This document shows positions 15,226 to 22,090 of a stretch of 38,533 bases of DNA, piece after piece. This DNA is from a virus. The position numbers were made by a program, and so were the translations under genes. Each line of letters opens with the position of its first letter. Position 1 is the stretch's first letter. Under the pieces are notes generated by a model that had not been told where the DNA came from, did no database searches, and saw only the letters and a program-made list of their open reading frames with translations. The stretch is from positions 1-38,533 of IMG/VR virus record IMGVR_UViG_3300045284_000169. One strand, given 5' to 3'.

Positions 15226-15560
15226 CGGCTGCACCGCGGGCAGGGTAGAGCTTTGCCAAAGTCGGGGTGGGCGATGTCCAGGTCGCGCCGCACATAGCGC
15301 CGGCCGAGACAGACCGAGCACTCGGATTCGTCACCGAGCGTGTAGCGGCTGCGGGTCGGGTAGAGCGGTTCTTTGACGATGCCGGCGTGCTTGACCTGAT
15401 CCTTGGCAAGATCCTTGGATAGCCAGGCTTCGAGACGACCCAGGTCGGGCACGGTGGCCGTCTCGAAGTAGCGTGCCCACGATTCCTCGAAGGCGGCTTC
15501 GTCGACGAATTGCTCGCGCCACGCCGCGGCGAGTGAGCGCGCATCGTCAACGCTGAGCAT
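15222..15560 (-). CDS. Zinc-ribbon protein related to helicase-loader N-termini
   Basis: A 112-residue protein: a helical first part (VDDARSLAAAWREQFVDEAA, LGRLEAWLSKDL) and a C-terminal ribbon CSVCLGRRYVRRDLDIAHPD followed by FGKALPCPRCSR. The CxxC...HPxFGK..PCP.C signature is the same as the zinc ribbon that precedes the AAA+ domain in DnaC/IstB-like loaders, yet the protein stops right after it and no ATPase follows. It directly follows the replisome-organiser-like gene (14-bp overlap), so a helicase-loading or adaptor role acting on a host ATPase is plausible. Start ATG 15560. Confidence 0.65.
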   Translation of the reverse strand: MLSVDDARSLAAAWREQFVDEAAFEESWARYFETATVPDLGRLEAWLSKDLAKDQVKHAGIVKEPLYPTRSRYTLGDESECSVCLGRRYVRRDLDIAHPDFGKALPCPRCSR

Positions 15561-16173
15561 CGTCTTTCGTCTCTCCGTTCTCTGAAGATTTTGAATCCGG
15601 CTGGCTTGGCAGGCCCCGGCTGGCGCGGTCCCTGGCGATGAGCTTGAGGTGTTCGGCGAGCAGTTGCGGGTCGGTGTCCTCGCGTACGCGCGCACGCCCG
15701 GGTAGACGGGCCGCCGGAGACGAGCCGGAGCCGGCCGGATTAACTACGTTAGTACCGGGTACGGGGTGGAGCGAACTTTCCCCGGAATCCGGCTGAACTC
15801 CGGGTGAACTCCCGCCGGATTCCGGGGTGTCATACGTGCCGTTGGACTTGCGCTTGCGGACGCGCGCAGCCTCGCGTTCTTTGAGCACGGCCAATCTCGA
15901 CGGCTGATAGCGCAGGTAGTCGTGGATGACGTAGTTGCCGTCCGTGGAGTGCAGCCAGCGACCCACCAAGCACAGCTCGTCAACCGCAGGTTTCCAACGT
16001 GATACGTGCACCAGAGTGGCGACCGTTCGCACGTCGATCTCTGTCAGAATTCCGTCGCGAAGCTCGCGCGCCGAGTAGATGATGCCGGCCACGTCCAGCA
16101 GTCGCGCGTGGGGGCCCAGTGGCGCGATCTTTCCGTTCGACAAGTAATCATCCGCGAATCTGACCCATGGCAT
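15547..16173 (-). CDS. Replisome organiser-like replication initiator
   Basis: A 208-residue protein. Residues 1-105 resemble the winged-helix N-terminal domain of phage replisome organisers: MPWVRFADDYLSNGKIAPLG, LRDGILTEIDVRTVATLVHV, then VIHDYLRYQPSR and a basic stretch REAARVRKRKSN. Residues 110-208 are a low-complexity Ser/Gly/Pro linker and a short charged tail. Such proteins bind the phage origin and recruit the helicase loader. It overlaps VRR-NUC upstream and the zinc ribbon downstream. Exact family is inferred from pattern; an origin could lie inside the Ser/Pro-coding linker, but I see no iterons. Confidence 0.65.
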   Translation of the reverse strand: MPWVRFADDYLSNGKIAPLGPHARLLDVAGIIYSARELRDGILTEIDVRTVATLVHVSRWKPAVDELCLVGRWLHSTDGNYVIHDYLRYQPSRLAVLKEREAARVRKRKSNGTYDTPESGGSSPGVQPDSGESSLHPVPGTNVVNPAGSGSSPAARLPGRARVREDTDPQLLAEHLKLIARDRASRGLPSQPDSKSSENGETKDDAQR

Positions 16174-16546
16174 CCTCTCCGGCCTTCCTACGGAATGTGT
16201 TCACAATCAACTCCTCGTCGGTCGGTCGCCACACCTGCGCTCGCACGACACGCCCATCCACGAGTCCCAACTCACGTTTCTGATCGGGCGTGAGCCGGCC
16301 CGATGCCGTCTTGAGTTCGACTCGAAGCAGTGGGGCGCTCGGGTCGTCATGACAAAACTCCCAATCCAACGCGCCATGCGCATCCGAATGGCCGTCGACT
16401 CGAATCGTGTGGACGCCTTCGACGACGCCGAGCGAGTAGCGCACGTGTCGACCGTGCCAGCCGTAGCGGCGCGCGAGATGCTTGATATGGCGCGCGAATT
16501 CCTCTTCACCGAGTGACGCCAGCAGCATCGCGCGCGCGGTGGTCAC
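16148..16546 (-). CDS. VRR-NUC domain nuclease
   Basis: A 132-residue PD-(D/E)XK nuclease of the VRR-NUC type. Motifs: helix FARHIKHLARRYGWHGRHVR, DGHSDAHGALDWEF (acidic residues 51-63), LLRVELKTASGRLTPDQK with E77-x-K79 and Q89, and LVDGRVVRAQVWRPTDEE at the end. Phage VRR-NUC proteins cut branched DNA (Holliday-junction resolvase-like). The GTG start at 16546 overlaps the upstream TGA (GTGA), making it better than the ATG at 16528. It sits in the recombination/replication group. Confidence 0.8.
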   Translation of the reverse strand: MTTARAMLLASLGEEEFARHIKHLARRYGWHGRHVRYSLGVVEGVHTIRVDGHSDAHGALDWEFCHDDPSAPLLRVELKTASGRLTPDQKRELGLVDGRVVRAQVWRPTDEELIVNTFRRKAGEDAMGQIRG

Positions 16547-16743
16547 GCCTCGCGCGCCTCCAGCCGGCGCGCTTCCCACTGGCGGCGCATGAGATCCGAG
16601 CGGCGCTCCAAGATCAGCAGCCGCGTGTGCTCCAAGTCGTGCGCCTGGAGAAAGTCCCGCTCCTTGACCGCGGCCAGAATCAACCGGTCCAGCGTGACCA
16701 TCTCGCGCGCCAGTTCATGCGTCGGCGAATCGACCGTTTTCAC
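16543..16743 (-). CDS. Small helical charged protein
   Basis: A 66-residue, strongly charged helical protein (THELAREMVTLDRLILAAVK..., ending LMRRQWEARRLEAREA). GTG start at 16743 overlaps the TGA of the annealing-protein gene, and its own TGA overlaps the GTG of VRR-NUC. The perfect GTGA junctions on both sides support it strongly although no family is recognised. Wedged between annealase and nuclease, it may be a recombination accessory factor. Confidence 0.75.
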   Translation of the reverse strand: MKTVDSPTHELAREMVTLDRLILAAVKERDFLQAHDLEHTRLLILERRSDLMRRQWEARRLEAREA

Positions 16744-17690
16744 GCCGGCAGCTCCGCTTGACCCGCCGCGGCGCGCAAGTCGGCCTCGTCCATGCGCTCC
16801 TGCATCAACTCCCGCAGTTGTGCGTTCGCCTGCTCGGTCCACTCGAGCGACCACGACCGATCCGCCCGGTACTTGCCGAGCCCAGGCACACGTAGACCCA
16901 TGGCATCCGCAAGCAGCTTCTGGTTCTCGGTCAATGCTGCATCGAGATCTGGGTTCGGCTCGGGCTGGAGTTCGGCCTTGCGTTCGTCGATCGCCTGCAC
17001 TAGCCGCTGGCCTTCGTCGATCAGGACCTGGCGCCCGAGCGGTAGCCGCATTGGCTTGACGCGAATGCCGAGCCCCTGCGCCACGCCCAGCACCTCCACG
17101 TAGCGCTGCCACACGCGCTCGTCGGCACTGCGCACCAGCACGTCACCCACCACGCTGGCCGCAGGCTGCGGCTCGTCCAGGACCTCGCCCGTGACGTGGT
17201 CGACCGCGACCCGCCGCGCGTCAGCTACCGTCTCGACTTCGCTCACGTCCATGAACCCCAGGCCGCACATCGAAAGGGTCAGCCTTCGCTTCGCCTTCGT
17301 CTCGGCCTTCATGATCGCGTTGGCCAGGTAGTCGCCCTGCAGGTTCTTGACGTAGACGGCACCCTGCGCACTGTCGATGCGGCCTTGACTGTCCTTGCCA
17401 TAGGCCGTCACGACGTACACGCCTTGCACGTCGGACACCTCGAGTTTGGTCACCGAGATGCCATGGATTCGGCGCAACTGATCGGTGGCGTTCTTCGTCG
17501 CGTAGAGCGTCAGTTTGTCGCTCAAACGCAGGTAATCGAATGGCTTCGTATACGGATTCAGGCCGAGCGATTCGCACACCGCGTTGTAATAATTGATGCG
17601 CTCGAAGTCCTTCAGACGCGACAGGTCGCCTTCAATGATCACCCGCTCGAGGACCGTCGCGGGGTCGGGTCTGGCGAGTTCCGTGGTCAT
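16740..17690 (-). CDS. Putative single-strand annealing protein (RecT/Bet-like)
   Basis: A 316-residue protein. The first half has LSRLKDFERINYYNAVCESL, GLNPYTKPFDYLRL, KLTLYATKNATDQLRR, and the diagnostic-looking GDYLANAIMKAETKAKRRLT followed by LSMCGLGFMDVSEV, which are seen in phage proteins assigned to the RecT/Redbeta superfamily. The second half (residues 180-316) is helical and less conserved. It would pair complementary strands during phage recombination and replication, alongside the VRR-NUC nuclease. Upstream AGGAGG, 12 nt before the ATG, is a good Shine-Dalgarno. A Sak/ERF relation is the main alternative. Confidence 0.65.
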   Translation of the reverse strand: MTTELARPDPATVLERVIIEGDLSRLKDFERINYYNAVCESLGLNPYTKPFDYLRLSDKLTLYATKNATDQLRRIHGISVTKLEVSDVQGVYVVTAYGKDSQGRIDSAQGAVYVKNLQGDYLANAIMKAETKAKRRLTLSMCGLGFMDVSEVETVADARRVAVDHVTGEVLDEPQPAASVVGDVLVRSADERVWQRYVEVLGVAQGLGIRVKPMRLPLGRQVLIDEGQRLVQAIDERKAELQPEPNPDLDAALTENQKLLADAMGLRVPGLGKYRADRSWSLEWTEQANAQLRELMQERMDEADLRAAAGQAELPA

Positions 17691-17827
17691 GCCTTGGTTG
17701 CCTCCTGTTGTTGTCGGATCTTGGCCATAATCTCATTGGCTTTGATCACGCACGGCCACGGCGTCTTGCATACCGCACATACCATCTTGTGCCGCACAAC
17801 ATCCTTGAACATCACGTGTTCAGTCAC
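17687..17827 (-). CDS. Mini zinc protein upstream of the annealing gene
   Basis: A 46-residue protein (GTG start at 17827) with CAVCKTPWPC, three cysteines plus His13 as a possible zinc site, and a helical tail ANEIMAKIRQQQEATKA. The GTG overlaps the TGA of the winged-helix gene and the final TGA overlaps the ATG of the annealing protein. The C-terminal codons contain that gene's Shine-Dalgarno, so translation of this small gene is coupled to it. Function unknown. Confidence 0.75.
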   Translation of the reverse strand: MTEHVMFKDVVRHKMVCAVCKTPWPCVIKANEIMAKIRQQQEATKA

Positions 17828-18159
17828 GCATGACTCCATGCATGCGCAATCCAGACCGTTGCCTTGCGACCATTGCGCGTCGGACGCCGCAGACCCGAGT
17901 CAATGACCAGGCCGGCCTCAAGTAGCTCGCAGCGACGCGGACGCTGCGTGTTGCCGTTCATCCCCAGCGCGAGCTGCATCTCCTCGTCCGTCGCGCCGTC
18001 ATGCGCCACCAAGTAGCGCAGCACCGCAGCGCGCAGCGTGGCTCGCCTGCTTTCCGAGAGCGTGAGCGCGGCGCCCATCGACGTGTCGGAGTGCTTCTGG
18101 TGCGGTGGCAACCCGCCATAGATCACGTCGAATAGGCCCGGTTGCACCGTCGCGGTCAT
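17824..18159 (-). CDS. Winged-helix DNA-binding protein
   Basis: A 111-residue protein. Residues about 40-100 form a typical MarR-like winged helix: RRATLRAAVLRYLVAHDGAT, DEEMQLALGMNGNTQRPRR, ELLEAGLVIDSGLRRPTRN, GRKATVWI. Small proteins of this kind are frequent in actinobacterial and related phages, and act as DNA-binding regulators or replication accessory factors. Start ATG at 18159 overlaps the upstream TGA (ATGA); earlier in-frame codons would run into the membrane-peptide gene. Confidence 0.75.
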   Translation of the reverse strand: MTATVQPGLFDVIYGGLPPHQKHSDTSMGAALTLSESRRATLRAAVLRYLVAHDGATDEEMQLALGMNGNTQRPRRCELLEAGLVIDSGLRRPTRNGRKATVWIAHAWSHA

Positions 18160-18323
18160 GCGCCACCTCGCAGAAATCGGTAGATGGCCACGGCAGCGAA
18201 AATGAGCACGAGCCACATGAACATCCCGCCCAGAATGGCGACCGCGTGCCAGACCTTGAACCCGAAATGGGGGGCGCAGTCGTCCAGGTACAGCCCGTTA
18301 CGCGGCCGGGTGACGAGCGGCAT
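18156..18323 (-). CDS. Single-pass membrane peptide next to lysozyme
   Basis: A 55-residue protein with one strong transmembrane helix (AVAILGGMFMWLVLIFAAVA, residues about 29-48) and a basic C-terminus RFLRGGA. Its ATG shares one base with the stop of the lysozyme gene, and its stop overlaps the next start. Position and size fit a pinholin or spanin-like helper, but no signal-anchor-release features are evident. Confidence 0.7.
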   Translation of the reverse strand: MPLVTRPRNGLYLDDCAPHFGFKVWHAVAILGGMFMWLVLIFAAVAIYRFLRGGA

Positions 18324-18808
18324 CAGCAGCCCCCGATGGTCGCGAACTCGCGGCCGCGGCCCACGCTCAGCATCCAGATCACCATGTTGCGATTCGCCAC
18401 GGGGTCGAACACGCTGACGCCCGCGCGGCCGGCGGGTGTCGTGGGCCACGTGCTGGGCAAGAACTGGCCTAACCCCGAAGCACCGCTGCGCGGATTGACG
18501 GCGCCGGCAAAGCCGCGGCTCTCGCGGAAAATGATGCAGTCGGCGAGTCGGGCGAGCGCCGTCGGCGGCTCGGGCGCGGGTACCGGTGGCGGGACGAGCT
18601 CGCCCACACTAATCAGGTACGCGCGCGCACTGACCTTTGACGTGGCCATCGCTCCAAGCAGGTCGACCACGTCGACGTGCGCCTCGTTGGCCGCCGCGAT
18701 CGTGTCGGGGTGTATCCCATCCAGGTCCTCGGCATGGAGACCCGCTGCGGCCGCACCGACCACACCCACGACCAGTCCAAAGACTGCGCCGGCCACGAAC
18801 CTAGCCAC
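18323..18808 (-). CDS. Exported lytic transglycosylase (SLT/Rpf-like)
   Basis: A 161-residue protein with an N-terminal export signal or anchor (residues 4-23, VVGVVGAAAAG), a spacer with a Pro-rich stretch, and a lysozyme-like domain at 84-161. Signature: LADCIIFRESRGF with catalytic Glu96, NPRSGASGLGQFLPSTW, VFDPVANRNMVIWML. C91 and the C-terminal C161 could form a disulphide outside the membrane. It would cleave glycan strands. GTG start at 18808 overlaps the 34-residue gene. It sits in the early part of the operon, not in the late lysis position, so it may act in host lysis or as an exported autolysin. Confidence 0.8.
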   Translation of the reverse strand: MARFVAGAVFGLVVGVVGAAAAGLHAEDLDGIHPDTIAAANEAHVDVVDLLGAMATSKVSARAYLISVGELVPPPVPAPEPPTALARLADCIIFRESRGFAGAVNPRSGASGLGQFLPSTWPTTPAGRAGVSVFDPVANRNMVIWMLSVGRGREFATIGGC

Positions 18809-18905
18809 GGGGCGCCGCCACGTAGATCAACGCAAAGGCGCACAGCACAGCGCAGGCGACGAACGCGAGCGCCCACCACTCGCGCGGATTCAAGGGGCTC
18901 GTCAC
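18801..18905 (-). CDS. 34-residue single-pass membrane peptide
   Basis: MTSPLNPREWWALAFVACAV and 14 more residues, with one hydrophobic helix at about residues 11-30. GTG start at 18905 overlaps the TGA of the upstream gene (GTGA) and the TAG overlaps the GTG of the lysozyme gene. The matching junctions on both sides make it real despite its size. With the 55-residue peptide it brackets the lysozyme, which suggests a small lysis cassette. Confidence 0.7.
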   Translation of the reverse strand: MTSPLNPREWWALAFVACAVLCAFALIYVAAPRG

Positions 18906-19171
18906 GCGCGGTCCTCGGCCATCATCTCCAGTGCCTCGCGCTCGACACGCCCGCACTCGAGCAGCTCGACCAGGCGCTGCACGTCGGCCTGCAGCCCGGC
19001 GAAGATGGTGGTGTCAGCGAGCGCGTCGCGGTAGCCGCGCTGGTAGGCAGTGATATAGCTCAGCCGCGGGTCTTCGGATGTCCGCGGATTGAAGTGGCGG
19101 AAGCCCCACCAACTTTTATCGGCGACCTCGGCCACGTTGGGCACGGCTACGCCAGGTTGTGTCTGGGGCAT
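18902..19171 (-). CDS. Unknown 89-residue protein
   Basis: Residues MPQTQPGVAVPNVAEVADKS are followed by WWGFRHFNPRTSEDP and a helical C-terminus (LQADVQRLVELLECGRVERE). Soluble and acidic. ATG at 19171 lies three bases below the stop of the 80-residue gene; the stop overlaps the membrane peptide start. No family recognised. Confidence 0.65.
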   Translation of the reverse strand: MPQTQPGVAVPNVAEVADKSWWGFRHFNPRTSEDPRLSYITAYQRGYRDALADTTIFAGLQADVQRLVELLECGRVEREALEMMAEDRA

Positions 19172-19174
19172 CGG

Positions 19175-19417
19175 CTACGCGACCGACTCGACGAATGACG
19201 GCGGCGCGCTGAACAACGCCGCCGTTTCGGCTTCGTTTAGCTCAACGTTGTCGCCACGGACAAGGTGGCAATAGAGTGCGTAGCGGAGCAGCGCGACAAC
19301 CTCGGCCTGGCGATGCTTGCGCTGGTGCAGACGCACACGCGCATGGATCGCTTCCCAGCCGGCCGGACCTAGGTCGTCCGCAACCAGGACCGCGCGTATG
19401 GGTTTCCACTCGGGCAT
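19175..19417 (-). CDS. Unknown 80-residue protein, first gene after promoter-like element
   Basis: MPEWKPIRAVLVADDLGPAG is followed by a His/Arg-rich helix (HARVRLHQRKHRQAEVVALL) and an acidic helix NEAETAALFSAPPSF. No family recognised. Its ATG lies exactly 22 nt downstream of a 31-bp element also found before the 57-residue gene at 20237, and 9 nt below a 10-bp inverted repeat, so it is probably the first gene of a transcript running into the replication and structural operon. Confidence 0.6.
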   Translation of the reverse strand: MPEWKPIRAVLVADDLGPAGWEAIHARVRLHQRKHRQAEVVALLRYALYCHLVRGDNVELNEAETAALFSAPPSFVESVA

Positions 19418-19426
19418 GCACCTAGT

Positions 19427-19449
19427 GTTGGCAGGCCGGGCCTGCCAAC
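19427..19449 (-). promoter_or_regulatory. Perfect 10-bp inverted repeat before the 80-residue gene
   Basis: GTTGGCAGGC, 3-nt loop, GCCTGCCAAC. It lies 9 nt before the ATG at 19417 and overlaps the 3' end of the 31-bp element. No T-run follows, so it is unlikely to be an intrinsic terminator. It could be an operator, or an mRNA hairpin that limits initiation. Confidence 0.6.
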
Positions 19450-19470
19450 GGATTGCCAGTTTCTAGACAC
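19440..19470 (-). promoter_or_regulatory. 31-bp promoter-like element, copy A
   Basis: Reading leftward it starts GTGTCTAGAAA, then TGGCAA and TGGCAG 11 bp apart; 26 of 31 positions match copy B (20184-20214, opposite strand). Exactly 22 nt separate it from the ATG at 19417. The GG-N10-GC arrangement is sigma54-like, but tandem TGGCA half-sites for a repressor/activator would also explain it. It overlaps the last codons of the upstream gene. Confidence 0.6.
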
Positions 19471-20026
19471 GCTTAACCAGTGCGCCGAGCAGATGGCAGA
19501 CCTGGATCACGCCATCGATACGCCCGTCGATCAGTAGGTCAAGTGCGCCGAATGCGACCACTAGGCCGGCGGCGATAACCCCATGCAGATCGATGTAACT
19601 GTGAATGACACGGCCATCGGTCGTGTCGTATTCGTCGACGCGGATCGCGGGTCGACCAGATTCGTCGACGACGGCCGTGCGGGCTCGCGCGAGGTGATGG
19701 ATCTCGCCGGCGACGACATTGAACGGCTCGTCCTGGACGGGGACGAGCGGCATCTGCTCCCACGGTGGCCGCTCGTCATGCTTCGGCGGCCAGGACCCTA
19801 ACCACCGCTTGCACAGTTTGCGACCACGATCGAACGTGCGCAGAGCGATCTGCTCCGCTGCTGGCACGCCGCGGTTGTAGACGCGATGCAGCTCCTCGCG
19901 GACCGGCGGCCGGCGGGTGGTCTCAAACCACCGTCGGTGCGCGGCCCAGTATCGAATCGCGAACTCAGGAACATCGTCGGGGAACAGGTTCGGCTGTTGT
20001 GCTGATGCTGTCTCCACGGCGGCAAG
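19463..20026 (-). CDS. Unknown protein, early region
   Basis: About 187 residues from a TTG at 20026 that has GGGAGG 6 nt upstream; the frame is open to a TTG at 20083 (206 residues) and a GTG at 20017 is also possible. The first half is basic and helical (FAIRYWAAHRRWFETTRRPP, VREELHRVYNRG, FDRGRKLCKRWLGSWPP). The middle holds FNVVAGEIHHLARARTAVVD, and the end has a hydrophobic stretch (HGVIAAGLVVAFGALDLLID) that may be membrane-associated. Not recognised. It is the first leftward gene after the integration module, so an early regulator or host-takeover protein is possible. Confidence 0.55.
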   Translation of the reverse strand, partial: LAAVETASAQQPNLFPDDVPEFAIRYWAAHRRWFETTRRPPVREELHRVYNRGVPAAEQIALRTFDRGRKLCKRWLGSWPPKHDERPPWEQMPLVPVQDEPFNVVAGEIHHLARARTAVVDESGRPAIRVDEYDTTDGRVIHSYIDLHGVIAAGLVVAFGALDLLIDGRIDGVIQVCHLLGALVKRV

Positions 20027-20183
20027 GCTTTCCTCCCTAGAACAAAGTTTCCACTCCCCATTGTCTACGCCCCCCCTCGCCAAGGGTTCGCCATTTATTT
20101 GCCAGGCCTTCCCACAGCAAGGTAACGCGCCGGCACGGTTGCGTAAAGGTTGAACTTGTCACTCGGGAGGGGAGTAACGAGCG

Positions 20184-20214
20184 GTGTCTAGAAAGTGGCA
20201 ACCCCATGGCAGTC
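20184..20214 (+). promoter_or_regulatory. 31-bp promoter-like element, copy B
   Basis: Begins GTGTCTAGAAAG, then TGGCAA and TGGCAG 11 bp apart, matching copy A at 26 of 31 positions. It reads rightward and is exactly 22 nt before the ATG at 20237. The same element at the same distance before two otherwise unrelated genes is strong evidence of a promoter or activator site. The rest of the 20027-20183 interval shows no gene on either strand. Confidence 0.6.
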
Positions 20215-20236
20215 GGGATCGCGCATGCTTGCCGGC

Positions 20237-20410
20237 ATGGCCCAGCCCCAGGACGAGGCGCAGCCGATTCGACAAAGCGGCGAGTCGCCACTACCACGCG
20301 TCGTCCACAAGCCTGACATGCGGCGCATGGTCGCCGCGCTGATGCTCATCCTCGAGCAGGGCCGTCAGCAGGCGCGCGAGCGCGAGAAGAACGAGAAGTC
20401 AGCCAGCTAG
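20237..20410 (+). CDS. 57-residue protein convergent with integrase
   Basis: MAQPQDEAQPIRQSGESPLP, then a predicted helix MRRMVAALMLILEQGRQQAR and a charged tail EREKNEKSAS. Start ATG 20237 is chosen because of its spacing from the 31-bp element; ATG 20225 in frame is possible. Its TAG is the complement of the integrase TAG in a single CTAG (20407-20410). Small proteins beside large serine integrases can be recombination directionality factors; that is a hypothesis here, as no family is recognised. Confidence 0.6.
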   Translation: MAQPQDEAQPIRQSGESPLPRVVHKPDMRRMVAALMLILEQGRQQAREREKNEKSAS

Positions 20411-22068
20411 GCCGCGCCGCGGCGTAGACGTAACAAATCTATCTGTGCCGCGTGGTCGTGTGACTGCGCTTCAGACTGAGATCCAGCGAACGTGTATTCC
20501 CGATATGGTTCGGCCTTCGGGTACAGGCGCACCTTGATCACCAGTTGCTGGACCACGCCCTGCAATCGAGCCTGGTCCTTGGCCGCTCGCCATTCAGCCC
20601 AGTACGTGCCAATCTCGCGCAACAGCCGCGCGCTATCGACCAGTTGTGCCTCGAGCGCCTCGCTCAGGGCGGACTGACTGTCCAGCGCGTCCATGTCATG
20701 GCGCACGAGCGCCGCGTCATCATCGATGTGCGCGAGCTGGGTCGCCGCCTCGTCACGGCTGATGGCGCGCTGGCGGATCAGGTCGAGGATGTCCTGTTTG
20801 GCGTCACGCGTGGCCCGCAAGCGTGCGTTGAGTCGCCGATACTCGGCGTCCCTGTCCACGCTGATCCCCTGTCGCTCGCGCAACTGAGCGCGTAGCGCAT
20901 CGAGCCAGATGTCGGGTTGCGCGATGAATTCGTCGACCTCACGCAGCACCAGGTCTTCGATTGGCTCGCCGCGGATGTAACCAAGTCGGCAGGGATTGGC
21001 GGGATCGGCGTCAGACCGACCTTTGGCACGCAGGCACGCGTAGTAGAGGCGCCCCGTTTTCTTCTGATAGTTGCCGACCACACTGCCACCACACAGGCCG
21101 CACTCGAGCCGCCCGCGCAACAAGTACGAGTAGAGCGCAGTGTTCATCGGATGCTCGGCGTTCTGAGCGAGTTGCTTGGTCGCCCGCTGCCACAGCAGGT
21201 CGTCAACGAGCGCAGTGACGTGCTGTTCGATGGTGCCGGCGGCGTGGTTCAACTCCCGCTGACCGCGGTACATCGGTGAGTTGATCATGCGTTGGATACG
21301 CCACGCGCCCCAGTGTTTGTTGACTGACTCACGCTCGAGCCCGGTCTTGTTCGAGCGATAGCGCGTCGTTGAGGGCACGTCCCGCGCCGTCAGCCAGCGC
21401 GCGACCTGGCGGGTGCTGTCGCCATCCGCGACGCGCTGGAAGATCTGCCGAGCGATGTCGGCTTCGGTCATGCCGAGCGCGTCAATGAACTTGTCGCTCG
21501 GCACCAGTCCACCCGTTGATCCGACCGCGAAGCCGTAGGGCACCGGGCCATTCAAGAATTTGTCGTCACGAGCGCGACGATCGCGACCGAGCGTCATGCG
21601 CTCTCGGATCGTCTCACGCTCGAGCTCGGCGATCGAACCGAGAAGTTGGAACACGAATCGCCCGATATGGGTACGCGTGTCGAATGGCTCGGTGGCGCTG
21701 ACGATGGCAACGCCGCACCTGTCGAGTTCGTCATGCGCTTCTAGCAGGACCCTGGCCGAGCGCCCCAGCCGATCCAGCCGATACATGATGACAGCATCAA
21801 CCTCATGCAGTTGGGCGAGCTCAAGCAAGCGTCTTCCGTCTGGCCGTTCGTTTAGACGCAGCGTGCCGCTGTAGCCGTCATCAACGAACAGCCCGACCAA
21901 TTGCATGGGGTTCGGTGAGTCGTCGGTAAGGTCCGCGGCATAGCGTCGCTGCAGATAGTCGATCTGGTTTTTCGCCGTCTCGCGGTCGGTTTGTTCCTCG
22001 CTACTAACGCGGACGTAGAAAGCGATCCGGGTGAGACTCGGAACTGGTGCCAACACCCGCGCCTTCAC
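20407..22068 (-). CDS. int: Large serine recombinase (integrase)
   Basis: A 553-residue site-specific recombinase expected to integrate the phage through attP x attB. Resolvase domain (about 13-165): AFYVRVSSEEQ with catalytic Ser22, VDDGYSGTLRLNERPDGRRL, and IMYRLDRLGRS with the conserved arginines. Recombinase domain (about 175-300): PVPYGF, TRQVARWLTARDVPSTTRY, WGAWRIQRMINSPMYRG. Zinc ribbon: C323, C326, C345, C360 (ECGLCGGS, YYACL). Then a coiled coil (about 395-490) and a C-terminal RLQGVVQQLVIKVRLYPKA. All catalytic and zinc residues are present, so it should be active. It follows the ribbon-helix-helix gene by 22 nt in one leftward unit. Confidence 0.95.
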   Translation of the reverse strand: MKARVLAPVPSLTRIAFYVRVSSEEQTDRETAKNQIDYLQRRYAADLTDDSPNPMQLVGLFVDDGYSGTLRLNERPDGRRLLELAQLHEVDAVIMYRLDRLGRSARVLLEAHDELDRCGVAIVSATEPFDTRTHIGRFVFQLLGSIAELERETIRERMTLGRDRRARDDKFLNGPVPYGFAVGSTGGLVPSDKFIDALGMTEADIARQIFQRVADGDSTRQVARWLTARDVPSTTRYRSNKTGLERESVNKHWGAWRIQRMINSPMYRGQRELNHAAGTIEQHVTALVDDLLWQRATKQLAQNAEHPMNTALYSYLLRGRLECGLCGGSVVGNYQKKTGRLYYACLRAKGRSDADPANPCRLGYIRGEPIEDLVLREVDEFIAQPDIWLDALRAQLRERQGISVDRDAEYRRLNARLRATRDAKQDILDLIRQRAISRDEAATQLAHIDDDAALVRHDMDALDSQSALSEALEAQLVDSARLLREIGTYWAEWRAAKDQARLQGVVQQLVIKVRLYPKAEPYREYTFAGSQSEAQSHDHAAQIDLLRLRRGAA

Positions 22069-22090
22069 GCCAGCGCTGCTCGCGTGATAG

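Noticed and set aside
19427-19449. Inverted repeat as rho-independent terminator
   Set aside because: Ten perfect base pairs but no T-run on either strand; placement 9 nt before a start codon fits operator or leader hairpin better.
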